Shown here one piece after another: positions 7,340 to 14,760 of a stretch of DNA of 19,759 nucleotides. Each line of letters begins with the position of its first letter. The stretch's first letter is position 1. The DNA comes from Bacillota bacterium (GTDB taxonomy: Bacteria; Bacillota; Clostridia; Acetivibrionales; DSM-2933): contig JAEYYB010000122.1 in the NCBI GenBank assembly GCA_023430975.1, forward strand, positions 1 to 19,759, in the 5' to 3' direction. Made by a program: the position numbers and the translations under genes. Below the pieces are notes generated by a model. That model was not told the origin of the DNA. It saw nothing but the letters and a program-made list of their open reading frames with translations, and did not search any database.

Positions 7340-7381
7340 AATATTACTCAGAGAATTTATTAAGCCAAGGAGATAAGGCAT

Positions 7382-9754
7382 ATGACTAGAAATATCTATA
7401 TTGTCTTTGCTGTTTTAGTGCTTATGCTATTCCATATGGATGTTGATGCACAAGGTGCCTCCAAGGATATGAGGGTTATGGTAAGGGGAGATTTTCTCAC
7501 AATGGAAGCTGTACCATGCATGGAAAATGGAAATATACTGGTGCCTATGCGTGATACATTTGAAAGCCTTGATGCTTACTTGATATGGGATAATAAGTCA
7601 CAGTCAATAACAGCCATAAAAGGTCAAAGGACTATAAAATTAAAAGTAGGCAGCAGGACAGCATGGGTAAACGGCAATGATGTTCCGTTGAATATTCCTG
7701 TTAAGGTTATAGATGGCAGAACAATGGTACCGCTAAGATTTGTTGCTGAAGTTTTGGATGCACAGGTGGAATGGGATGATGCGGATAGGATAATTAAGAT
7801 TAAAAGTGACAAAGAAGCTATAGGAAACTCTTCAGGAAACATTTCAAACTATGGATTTGCTGTCCAAGATGGGGATTATACGTATATTTCTGCAATTGGT
7901 AAAGGTTTATATAGAGTTAGCAAGGACGGACAGGAGAAAGAAAAGATCTTAAGCTATGAGGTAGCCAATATTAATGTTATTGATGGGTGGATCTATTTTA
8001 CATATACTGAAGATCATCCTTCTAAGGATGAAAGAGGACGGCTTTATAAAATGGCAGCAAATGGGAAGAGTGTTACAAAGCTCACTGATTGTAGAGTTCA
8101 GAGTGTACATATTATAGGAGACTGGATTTATTACATTAATAGTGAAGATAGCAAATTATATAAAGTTAGGATTGATGGAAAGGGAAAAAAATCATTATAT
8201 GATAAAAATCCTGTAGGAAGCTTTACAGTCAGCGACGGTTGGATATATTTCAAGGAGCAGTATGACAATGCTTTATATAAAATGAGGACAAACGGCAGTG
8301 ATAAGAAGTTTTTGTGTAAAGGGTTAGGTCTTGATGCACGAATAGTTGCCGAAGGAAATTGGGTTTATTATGATTCATATGGAAATATAGATGGAATCAG
8401 TAAAGTAGACATTGATGGAAAAGAACAGCAGCAGATTATATTCGAGGTTGTAGATTCATTCAATGTAGACAATGGGTATGTGTACTATAATGACTCATTA
8501 AATAATTTATATAAGGTTAGGAATGATGGAAGCAGCAAGGTTAAGATTGGCAGCAGAATAGACCAGGATATAAACATTGCGGGTAACTGGATTTATTATA
8601 AGAATTGGGATTCTAAAGATAGTGACAGCAAGGATTACAGGATAAAGTTGGACTCTTCGTTAAAACAAAAGCTTATAATTAATGGACAATTCATAGACTT
8701 AAAGGTAAATTACCTTTCTGACAAGCCAACACCAAATCCTATTACCCTGCCTTCTCATGAGCTAAAGGCGGGTAACCTTAGTGCAAAGGAAGTTGCAAAG
8801 CAAAAAGATGCAGTGGCTTATATAAAGACCTTTGACGAGAATGGTAATCCTATAGCGTATGGCAGCGGATTCAATATAGACAGCACCGGTATAATAGTAA
8901 CTAACTTTGGGATATTAAAGGGAGCTGCCTCAGTCAAATGTACATTGGCAAATAATTTGACTTTTGATGTAAAATACATTTTAAATTATAATCCAGTTAG
9001 GGACATAGCAATTCTGCAGCTTGGAGATGCGAGCAATTTGCCGACTGTAAAGCTGGGGTCTTCAGCTAAAACCGAATTGGGAGAAAAAGTTGTTGCCATT
9101 GGAAATCCCATGGACTTTCACAACACTGTTTCAACAGGAGATATCAGCGGTTTTAGAAATCTACTCGGCATTAACTATATACAAACTACGGCTTTTATCG
9201 GGTTGGGAAGCGGCGGAGGGCCTCTTTTCAATATGAAGGGTGAAGTGGTAGGTATTATGGCTTTTATGTTATCCGGTACTCAAAATATTAACTTTGCAAT
9301 ACCAGTAGATGAACTTAAGAAGCTGTTTCCTTCGTCGGTTTTGATGCCTGTTCAAAGTATGGATGAGCTTGAGAGTTCTATTTTTGAAAGTGAACCTGAT
9401 GATTCCTATGACAACGCCAGTGCTGCAAGATTGGAAATAGATATGGAAGGTTTGTTAAGAGATAAAAATGACGAGGATTTTTACAAGGTTGAAATTAATA
9501 AGCCTTGCAAAATAATAATTACCGGAACAACGAATGTTTATGATAATAGAGCAAAAGATATCAGCATAATTTTGACGGGCCAGGATGGAAATGAAATATG
9601 TGAAAGCCAGCTTCAGAATGAATTGGGCCAGGATTATTTGAATATAAAAGCAGATGTAAACAAGGGAATATATTACCTTATTGTGAAAGCAGCTGATTCA
9701 TTGGATGACAAAGTGAGAAATGTTTATTATAAAATAAGAATAACAGAAGGATAA
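7382..9754 (+). CDS. Exported stalk-domain, propeller and degenerate trypsin-like protein
   Basis: The protein has 790 residues, starting at an ATG after aaggagataaggcat. Residues 1-23 form a signal peptide. About 30-142 form a copper-amine-oxidase N-terminal-like stalk domain (two NxxxVPxR-type halves, ILVPMRDTFESL and TMVPLRFVAEVL), common on clostridial surface proteins. About 155-445 hold seven repeats with a G(D/N)WIYY-type signature (163, 201, 246, 285, 325, 364, 401), spaced about 40 residues as in a DUF5050-like propeller. About 470-650 is an HtrA/trypsin-like domain. The Asp of DIAILQL is present (541), but the His position is Gly510 (VTNFGIL) and the Ser position is Gly611 (GSGGGP), so proteolysis is unlikely. 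About 668-790 resembles a pre-peptidase C-terminal (PPC) domain. It is probably a surface binding or sensing protein. It lies 42 bases after the recombinase gene. Confidence 0.85.
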   Translation: MTRNIYIVFAVLVLMLFHMDVDAQGASKDMRVMVRGDFLTMEAVPCMENGNILVPMRDTFESLDAYLIWDNKSQSITAIKGQRTIKLKVGSRTAWVNGNDVPLNIPVKVIDGRTMVPLRFVAEVLDAQVEWDDADRIIKIKSDKEAIGNSSGNISNYGFAVQDGDYTYISAIGKGLYRVSKDGQEKEKILSYEVANINVIDGWIYFTYTEDHPSKDERGRLYKMAANGKSVTKLTDCRVQSVHIIGDWIYYINSEDSKLYKVRIDGKGKKSLYDKNPVGSFTVSDGWIYFKEQYDNALYKMRTNGSDKKFLCKGLGLDARIVAEGNWVYYDSYGNIDGISKVDIDGKEQQQIIFEVVDSFNVDNGYVYYNDSLNNLYKVRNDGSSKVKIGSRIDQDINIAGNWIYYKNWDSKDSDSKDYRIKLDSSLKQKLIINGQFIDLKVNYLSDKPTPNPITLPSHELKAGNLSAKEVAKQKDAVAYIKTFDENGNPIAYGSGFNIDSTGIIVTNFGILKGAASVKCTLANNLTFDVKYILNYNPVRDIAILQLGDASNLPTVKLGSSAKTELGEKVVAIGNPMDFHNTVSTGDISGFRNLLGINYIQTTAFIGLGSGGGPLFNMKGEVVGIMAFMLSGTQNINFAIPVDELKKLFPSSVLMPVQSMDELESSIFESEPDDSYDNASAARLEIDMEGLLRDKNDEDFYKVEINKPCKIIITGTTNVYDNRAKDISIILTGQDGNEICESQLQNELGQDYLNIKADVNKGIYYLIVKAADSLDDKVRNVYYKIRITEG

Positions 9755-9774
9755 CAGAAGGATAGCAGAAGGAT
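9739..9774 (+). repeat. 11-base tandem repeat at the 3' end of the exported-protein gene
   Basis: About three copies of the unit ataacagaagg run across the stop codon; the third copy has one change. The stop codon falls within the first repeat junction. Slippage here would move the end of the protein by a few residues only. Confidence 0.8.
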
Positions 9775-9776
9775 AC

Positions 9777-9812
9777 AAAAGCACCGGTAAATGATAGAAA
9801 CCGGTGCTTTTT
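9777..9812. terminator. Bidirectional intrinsic terminator between convergent genes
   Basis: A GC-rich stem (aaagcaccggt / accggtgcttt) with an 11-base loop is followed by T residues on the plus strand and preceded by A residues, which give a T run on the minus strand. It sits between the exported-protein gene and the convergent phosphoglycerate mutase gene and can serve both. Confidence 0.88.
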
Positions 9813-9891
9813 CATGATAAACAAAGTCACATGTGTTATTAGTGTATATGAAATTATGGCGAATGCTATTCCATGATTAATAATGATTTTA

Positions 9892-11118
9892 TTATAGATC
9901 ACTAAGGTTTTTTAGCTTTATAAAGCTATCCATAAGAGTATAGCCGTCATTTATCATTATGCCTGTCTTTGCTGCCTGAAACTCATCATATCCATTGCTG
10001 CCTGAATCTATCTGATCACTTTTTTGGTATATGAGAAATGGCACAGGTTCTGATGTATGAGTCCTTAAGGATAATGGAGTTGGGTGATCCGGAAGAACCA
10101 TAATCCTGTAATCCGGGTATTTTTCCAGTCCTTTTAAAAGTGTTCCCACTACCAATTCATCAATTAGTTCGATAGACCTGACTTTATTTTCGATTTCGTG
10201 CCTGTGACCGCATTCATCAGGTGCTTCCAGATGAACATAAACAAAGTCCTTACCGCTGTCAATTTCCTTTAAGGCAGCTTCTGCCTTGCCGAGGAAGTTT
10301 GTGTGAACATTGCCGGTTGCTCCTTCAACATCAATAGAATCAAGACCTGCACATATTCCGATACCCTTAATGAGATCAACTGCTGATATCACTGACCCTG
10401 TTATCTTATATTTGTCATTGAAGCTTGATAGAGCAGGCTTTTTACCTTCGCCCCATATCCAGATTGAGTTGGCCGGTCTTAGGCCTTTTGAAATCCTTTC
10501 CAAATTCACAGGATGATCTTTTAAAATATTGTAGCTTTCAACCATCATTTTTTCAACCATCTCACTGTACGGACCTTGTGGCATGTACTCGGTTATTTTC
10601 CTGTCCAATATGTCATGGGGAGGAGTCAATTTAAACTCCAATGAACCGTTATTCCAAACCATACAATGACGGTAGCTTATACCGCCAAAAAAGGTAATGT
10701 CGGATGTACCGAAATGACGTTGAATTTCCCCTATCAGTTCATGAGCTTCTTTGGTTGAAATTTCGTCAGAACTGTAGTCTATCATTGTTTTTTCAGAATA
10801 CTCTTCCTCTTCGGAAAGTGTAACAAGGTTGCATCTGAATGTAACATCGGTATCCTTTAACTGAATACCCATGCTTATAGCTTCTAGCGGCGAACGTCCT
10901 GAGTAGTAAACCTTTGGATTATATCCCATAACAGAGAGGTTTGCAGCATCACTTCCCGGAGGTATTCCGTCAGGTACTGTCTTAACCATTCCAAGTCTTC
11001 CTTTTTGTGCCAGTTTGTCAATGTTGGGTTTTTTTGCTTTTTCCAAAGGGGTCAAATTATCCAATTCAGGCATACGGTAGTCAGCCATACCGTCTCCAAG
11101 TACAACAATATATTTCAT
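9892..11118 (-). CDS. apgM: Cofactor-independent phosphoglycerate mutase, archaeal type
   Basis: The protein has 408 residues, the normal length for the ApgM branch of the alkaline-phosphatase superfamily, distinct from the longer (about 510 residue) GpmI enzymes. It interconverts 3- and 2-phosphoglycerate in glycolysis and gluconeogenesis using a metal-bound phosphoserine. Visible landmarks are VLGDGMAD near the N-terminus (metal-binding Asp9), the PPGSDAANLSVMGY block with the likely nucleophile Ser56, HLEAPDECGHRHE, and VLPDHPTPLSLRTHT, which carry the metal-binding Asp and His residues. The start has an aaaggaa site on the minus strand at 11127-11133. It stands as a single gene, with a palindromic repeat about 56 bases upstream of its start codon. 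Some family members act on related phosphonates, but the motif set fits the mutase. Confidence 0.93.
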   Translation of the reverse strand: MKYIVVLGDGMADYRMPELDNLTPLEKAKKPNIDKLAQKGRLGMVKTVPDGIPPGSDAANLSVMGYNPKVYYSGRSPLEAISMGIQLKDTDVTFRCNLVTLSEEEEYSEKTMIDYSSDEISTKEAHELIGEIQRHFGTSDITFFGGISYRHCMVWNNGSLEFKLTPPHDILDRKITEYMPQGPYSEMVEKMMVESYNILKDHPVNLERISKGLRPANSIWIWGEGKKPALSSFNDKYKITGSVISAVDLIKGIGICAGLDSIDVEGATGNVHTNFLGKAEAALKEIDSGKDFVYVHLEAPDECGHRHEIENKVRSIELIDELVVGTLLKGLEKYPDYRIMVLPDHPTPLSLRTHTSEPVPFLIYQKSDQIDSGSNGYDEFQAAKTGIMINDGYTLMDSFIKLKNLSDL

Positions 11119-11173
11119 AAAAATCGTTCCTTTACGTTTGTTTTTTATATTTTTATATTGAGTTAAATCTGTA

Positions 11174-11280
11174 TTAAGGAATGACTAAAATATTACTTCC
11201 GATTTCTATGCGAGTGTTGACGAGTTAAGTCAACACATGAGCGGGATTTATAGCGGAAGTTGTATTTGAGTTATTCCTAA
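11174..11280. repeat. Palindromic repeat (family 2), copy 2
   Basis: This is the cleaner copy of the element at 1340-1492. The core hairpin is gtgttgac (11214-11221) with gtcaacac (11229-11236) around the loop gagttaa. An outer stem is acttccg (11195-11201) with cggaagt (11254-11260), and the ends pair again (ggaatgact with agttattcc). Like copy 1 it lies in a gap between two divergent genes. It is non-coding and probably a MITE- or REP-like element that can extrude as a cruciform or fold as RNA. Confidence 0.78.
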
Positions 11281-11345
11281 TATATAATATAAGGCTTAAC
11301 GGAAATAATTATATATCATAATTTTAAAAAATTCCATATTTATAA

Positions 11346-11555
11346 AAGGGAAATAAAATTCAATGTGATTATCAGATTGGATTTACCGAGAATCCTTATA
11401 GTGATAATCGAATTGATTATACATAATATGTTTTTGATATTCCAAAATCAGAAATAGGTCAATACTCACTTTATGGAACCTTTGTTACAAGTGGATTATT
11501 TACAAGGGGAAATTGGCAGATAACATTTCCGCTAGAAGAAATAAATAATAACTAA
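11346..11555 (+). pseudogene. 3' fragment of a broken protein gene
   Basis: In one frame this stretch reads as a plausible protein end with a single interruption. About 26 codons (..YQIGFTENPYSDNRIDYT) lead to a TAA at 11424-11426, followed by 42 codons beginning YVFDIPKSEIGQYSLYG and containing RGNWQITFPLEE before the final TAA at 11553. The residue mix and the Gly-Asn-Trp..Phe-Pro ending resemble the C-terminal beta domain of DUF4179/DUF5643-type surface proteins, but that is a guess from appearance. No start codon or ribosome site precedes it, and the 5' part of the gene is missing. It lies in the 567-base gap between apgM and the flavoprotein gene, beside the palindromic repeat, which may mark where the gene was disrupted. 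Confidence 0.55.
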
Positions 11556-11615
11556 GTTTCTTAAGAAGAGTTTTATTAATGGTTTTATTAATCGAGTATT
11601 AATTTTGAAGTCAGG

Positions 11616-11644
11616 TTGAGAGATTGGGAATAATATCATATAAT
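11616..11644 (+). promoter_or_regulatory. Sigma-A-type promoter of the flavoprotein-to-oxidoreductase operon
   Basis: A -35 ttgaga (11616-11621) and a perfect -10 tataat (11639-11644) are separated by exactly 17 bases, about 40 bases upstream of the first gene of a nine-gene co-directional run. This is the best promoter match seen in the window. Confidence 0.72.
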
Positions 11645-11685
11645 AATACATAATATAAAAATTCATATGGCTGAGGTGCGAGAAC

Positions 11686-12285
11686 ATGTTGATTTTAGGT
11701 TTAAACGGGAGTCCGAATAAAGATGGTAATACAAAATTTTTACTTGAAAAGGTGTTGGAAAAAGCAGCTGAATTAGGTGCAAAGACGGAAATACTTGAAG
11801 TGCCGGAGCTGTTACAGTCTGCAAAACACAGCTTTTGCAGTGTTTGTTCAAACCCGTGCTCAGGGGTTTGCTATAAAGGGACAAAGCTGGAAGAAGCTTT
11901 TGAGCTTATGAAAAAGGCGGACGGATTGGTTTTGGGAAGTCCAGTTTATTTTGGAACAGTAACCGGACAATTGAAAGCTTTTTTTGATAAGACAAGAAAA
12001 TTAAGAGGCGAAAAGGCCTTATACAATAAAATTGCGGCAGGGGTAACGGTTGCTACATCAAAATATGGTGGACAGGAAACTACAATGAAGGCTTTACATG
12101 ACATTATGCTGGTTCAAGGAATGACTATTGTAGCTGATGGTTATTCGGAGGATGACTGCGGCCATCATGGTGTCTGTGCCCATAGGCCGGCCCAGGATGA
12201 TGATTTTGCCATTAAAAGAGCATCCATACTTGCAAAGCGTATTGTAGAGGTTTGTGACGCTACAAAAGGTTTAAGGAAAGGATAG
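11686..12285 (+). CDS. NADPH-dependent FMN reductase / iron-sulfur flavoprotein-like
   Basis: The protein has 199 residues with a flavodoxin fold. The FMN phosphate loop is GSPNKDGNT (residues 8-16), and GSPVYFGTVTGQLKAFFDKT (about 85-104) is the second FMN-contact region typical of this family. A cysteine cluster at Cys51, Cys54, Cys58 and Cys62 sits where iron-sulfur flavoproteins carry a 4Fe-4S cluster, although the spacing (CX2CX3CX3C) differs slightly from the classic CX2CX2CX4-7C. It probably shuttles electrons from ferredoxin or NAD(P)H; the acceptor is unknown. A gaggtg site precedes the ATG. It is the first gene of the predicted operon, nine bases before tcdA, and fits the redox theme of the downstream oxidoreductase. 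Confidence 0.87.
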   Translation: MLILGLNGSPNKDGNTKFLLEKVLEKAAELGAKTEILEVPELLQSAKHSFCSVCSNPCSGVCYKGTKLEEAFELMKKADGLVLGSPVYFGTVTGQLKAFFDKTRKLRGEKALYNKIAAGVTVATSKYGGQETTMKALHDIMLVQGMTIVADGYSEDDCGHHGVCAHRPAQDDDFAIKRASILAKRIVEVCDATKGLRKG

Positions 12286-12294
12286 TTTAAATAA

Positions 12295-13065
12295 ATGTTA
12301 CATGAGTTTTCAAGAACAGAGTTATTAATTGGTAAGGAAGCATTAAAAAAGCTTGCCAATTCCAAGGTGGCGATTTTTGGCATAGGTGGAGTGGGAACCT
12401 ATGCCGTTGAAGGTTTGGCCCGGGCAGGAGTTGGGAAGTTTGTGCTTGTGGATGATGATTGTATTTGTCTTACAAATTTAAACAGGCAGCTTCATGCAAC
12501 CAGAAAAACAGTGGGGAAGCCTAAAGTTGATGTCATGAAGGAAAGGATACTGGATATTAACCCTAAAGCCGAGGTTATTACCCATCAGATGTTTTATCTT
12601 CCCGAAAGCTCTGATAAGCTGATATTTGATGACTATGATTATATAGTAGATGCAATTGACACTGTTTCGGGAAAGATAGATCTTGTTGTAAAGGCCAAAG
12701 AAATGGGTATACCTATAATAAGCAGTATGGGTGCAGGTAACAAGATGGATCCTACAAGATTTGAAGTGACTGATTTATTCAGCACTTCAGTCTGTCCCCT
12801 TGCCAAAGTTATGAGATATGAACTTAAAAGGCGGGATGTATCGTCACTTAAGGTTGTTTATTCCAGGGAAGTACCGATTAAACCACAAGAAACAGAAGAA
12901 TCAAGCTGTGCTGTGGGCTGTATATGCCCAAAAGGAACTACCAGAAAGTGTACAAGCCGTCACCAGATACCTGGAAGCATATCCTTTGTTCCTTCAGTGG
13001 TAGGTCTTATTATAGCAGGGGAAGTGATTAAGGATCTTATAGGTTTTGTCTATCCCCAACAATAA
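12295..13065 (+). CDS. tcdA: tRNA threonylcarbamoyladenosine dehydratase
   Basis: The protein has 256 residues of the ThiF/E1-like family. TcdA (CsdL) uses ATP to cyclise t6A37 on ANN-decoding tRNAs to ct6A. The Rossmann ATP loop is GIGGVG at 29-34, followed by VDDD (52-55) and the signature NLNRQ at 61-65. The C-terminal region carries SSCAVGCICPKG and a second Cys (RKC), as in clostridial members, before the conserved SFVPSVVGLIIAGEVI helix. The ribosome site (ggaaagg) overlaps the end of the flavoprotein gene, so the two are translationally close. MoeB and ThiF paralogues share the fold, but the RQLHAT and SFVPSVVG blocks favour TcdA. Confidence 0.9.
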   Translation: MLHEFSRTELLIGKEALKKLANSKVAIFGIGGVGTYAVEGLARAGVGKFVLVDDDCICLTNLNRQLHATRKTVGKPKVDVMKERILDINPKAEVITHQMFYLPESSDKLIFDDYDYIVDAIDTVSGKIDLVVKAKEMGIPIISSMGAGNKMDPTRFEVTDLFSTSVCPLAKVMRYELKRRDVSSLKVVYSREVPIKPQETEESSCAVGCICPKGTTRKCTSRHQIPGSISFVPSVVGLIIAGEVIKDLIGFVYPQQ

Positions 13066-13085
13066 ATCTTAGGAAGTGGTAATTT

Positions 13086-13751
13086 ATGTTTGATAAAAGA
13101 GTTTTAATATTTACAGGACATTTTGGCAGCGGTAAAACCGAGGTGGCAGTAAACTGTGCAATGAAGCTTGCAACACAATATAAGACTTCCATAATGGATT
13201 TTGATATAGTAAATCCATATTTCAGGACTGCGGATGCTAAAGAAGTATTAAAAGAAAAAGGAATTAATTTTGTTTCTTCTATTTATGCAAATACAAATGT
13301 CGATGTTCCTGCTGTACCAGCAGAGGTTAATACACTGTTTATAAATAAGGACCAGAAGGTTGTTCTGGACGTTGGCGGTGACGATATTGGGGCAAGAGCA
13401 CTATCAGCATTTAGGGAGCAAATACAAAATGATGAGCATGAAATGTATTTTGTAATCAATGTTAAAAGGCCTATGACGGACAGTGCTGAGAAGATTGAGG
13501 AAATAATAAATGAAATACAGTTAAGTTCAAGGCTTAAGGTAACATCACTTATTAATAATACAAATATCTTAAAAAGCTCTACAGGTGATGAAATCATTGA
13601 GGGCCAATTAATTATTGAAAAAGTTTCAGCGAAGCTTGGAATTCCTATTGCCTTTACGTCAGGTTTTTACGATATATTAAATAGAGTCAGAGGAAAAATA
13701 GCTGGTGAAGTTTTAGAGCTGGAAAAGTTTATTAAGCTGCCTTGGGACTAA
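13086..13751 (+). CDS. P-loop nucleotide-binding protein, function unassigned
   Basis: The protein has 221 residues. A Walker A loop GHFGSGKTE begins at residue 11, and IMDFDIVNPYFRT (about 37-50) gives a MinD/ArsA-like Asp-rich second motif; VVLDVGGDDIGARAL (about 92-106) resembles the Walker B and switch region of SIMIBI-class ATPases. There are no membrane segments. It may be a maturation or insertion factor, because SIMIBI ATPases often deliver metals or clusters, but nothing in the sequence identifies a client. The aggaagtgg site supports the start. It lies 20 bases after tcdA and 22 bases before the PilZ gene, inside the operon that ends with a ferredoxin-dependent oxidoreductase. That position makes a role in assembling the complex worth considering. 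Confidence 0.75.
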   Translation: MFDKRVLIFTGHFGSGKTEVAVNCAMKLATQYKTSIMDFDIVNPYFRTADAKEVLKEKGINFVSSIYANTNVDVPAVPAEVNTLFINKDQKVVLDVGGDDIGARALSAFREQIQNDEHEMYFVINVKRPMTDSAEKIEEIINEIQLSSRLKVTSLINNTNILKSSTGDEIIEGQLIIEKVSAKLGIPIAFTSGFYDILNRVRGKIAGEVLELEKFIKLPWD

Positions 13752-13773
13752 ATTTTCTCGTTGTCGGGAAACT

Positions 13774-14490
13774 ATGAAAGGTATGGTTATATCAATGAAT
13801 AAGGAATTGCTTGGAAAGCACTTGAAGGTAGGCAGTATAATAAAGACGAAGTTAGATACTAGCCCTGCATGGGTTACTAATATTGTATATTCAATAAGCG
13901 ATGACTTTATTGAAATTGATATCGGCTTGGAGCAAAACTATATAGAAAACATAATAATGATTGGTGACACCGTTAAATGCAAGTATACTTCTAATGAGAT
14001 TGAACTTATGATTATCGGTTGGGTAACAAAAATTCATGATAGTAATCCCCAAAGGATAACAATAAAAATCCACCAATTGAATCTTTTCGATAACAAGAGG
14101 GATTATACAAGGTTTGATGTATATTTAAGTGCTGTTATAAGAAAAGACAGGGATGATAAAAATAGGGTGTTTGCCATACTGACGAATATCAGTAAAGCAG
14201 GTGCAGCCTTTATTGTGAAGGAAAGTATTGATTCGGATCAGGATTATTTAAAAGATAGTATCCTATATTTTGAGGTTAATTTATCCCGGGAAAGGATTTT
14301 TACTTTTGAGGGTAGTATAGTAAGATGTGATATAAAAGAAAAAGGTATAGAATATGGTGTTAAGTATGATTATATTGAGCCCCTGAATATAATTTTACTG
14401 GAAGAGTTCTTAACTGAGCTTGCAAATGAGGATAAAGAGTTTTATAATAAACGGAGTGGATTTTGGTCAAAAAATAGCAAAATGAAGTAG
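13774..14490 (+). CDS. PilZ domain protein, probable c-di-GMP receptor (YcgR-like)
   Basis: The protein has 238 residues from the first ATG; later in-frame ATGs at 13783 and 13795 are possible because no start has an outstanding ribosome site. An N-terminal beta domain (about 10-100) of the YcgR/PilZN type precedes a PilZ domain. The c-di-GMP-binding motifs are both present: R109DYTR113 (RxxxR) and N138ISKAG143 (the D/NxSxxG motif). It should therefore bind c-di-GMP and transmit the signal to a partner, as YcgR does at the flagellar motor. Its position is unusual: it is 10 bases upstream of the ferredoxin subunit gene and within a metabolic operon, with no flagellar or polysaccharide gene in view. 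Confidence 0.87.
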   Translation: MKGMVISMNKELLGKHLKVGSIIKTKLDTSPAWVTNIVYSISDDFIEIDIGLEQNYIENIIMIGDTVKCKYTSNEIELMIIGWVTKIHDSNPQRITIKIHQLNLFDNKRDYTRFDVYLSAVIRKDRDDKNRVFAILTNISKAGAAFIVKESIDSDQDYLKDSILYFEVNLSRERIFTFEGSIVRCDIKEKGIEYGVKYDYIEPLNIILLEEFLTELANEDKEFYNKRSGFWSKNSKMK

Positions 14491-14500
14491 GGGGGGTATT

Positions 14501-14707
14501 ATGGCTAAGGTAAAATTCAATGAAGAAAAATGTAAGGGATGCAAGCTGTGTGTTGAAGTGTGTCCTAAAAAAATAATTGTAATTAACAGCGATAAACTCA
14601 ATACCAAGGGTTTTCATCCTGCAGACGTAAAAGAAATGGATAAATGTATTGGGTGTGCATTTTGTGCAACTATTTGTCCTGATGTAGTTATCGAGGTAGA
14701 GAAGTAA
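14501..14707 (+). CDS. 2-oxoacid:ferredoxin oxidoreductase, delta (ferredoxin) subunit
   Basis: The protein has 68 residues with two 4Fe-4S motifs: Cys11, Cys14, Cys17, Cys21 (CKGCKLCVEVCP) and Cys49, Cys52, Cys55, Cys59 (CIGCAFCATICP). The GFHPADV segment between them is typical of KorD/VorD subunits rather than free ferredoxins. It carries electrons from the thiamine-bound active site to soluble ferredoxin. A strong ribosome site (aggggggg) precedes it. It is the first of four adjacent genes in the order delta-alpha-beta-gamma that together make one cytoplasmic enzyme. Confidence 0.92.
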   Translation: MAKVKFNEEKCKGCKLCVEVCPKKIIVINSDKLNTKGFHPADVKEMDKCIGCAFCATICPDVVIEVEK

Positions 14708-14760
14708 AAGTTATCAAAATTGCCTTGATATTTTTATTTTTAGAAAGGGGGATATATTTG

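Noticed and set aside
7331..11197. Idea that the shared 18-mer marks attachment sites of a 3.9-kb element containing the exported protein and apgM
   Set aside because: The recombinase would lie outside such an element, apgM is a core metabolic gene, and the 18-mer at 11180 is part of a palindromic repeat.
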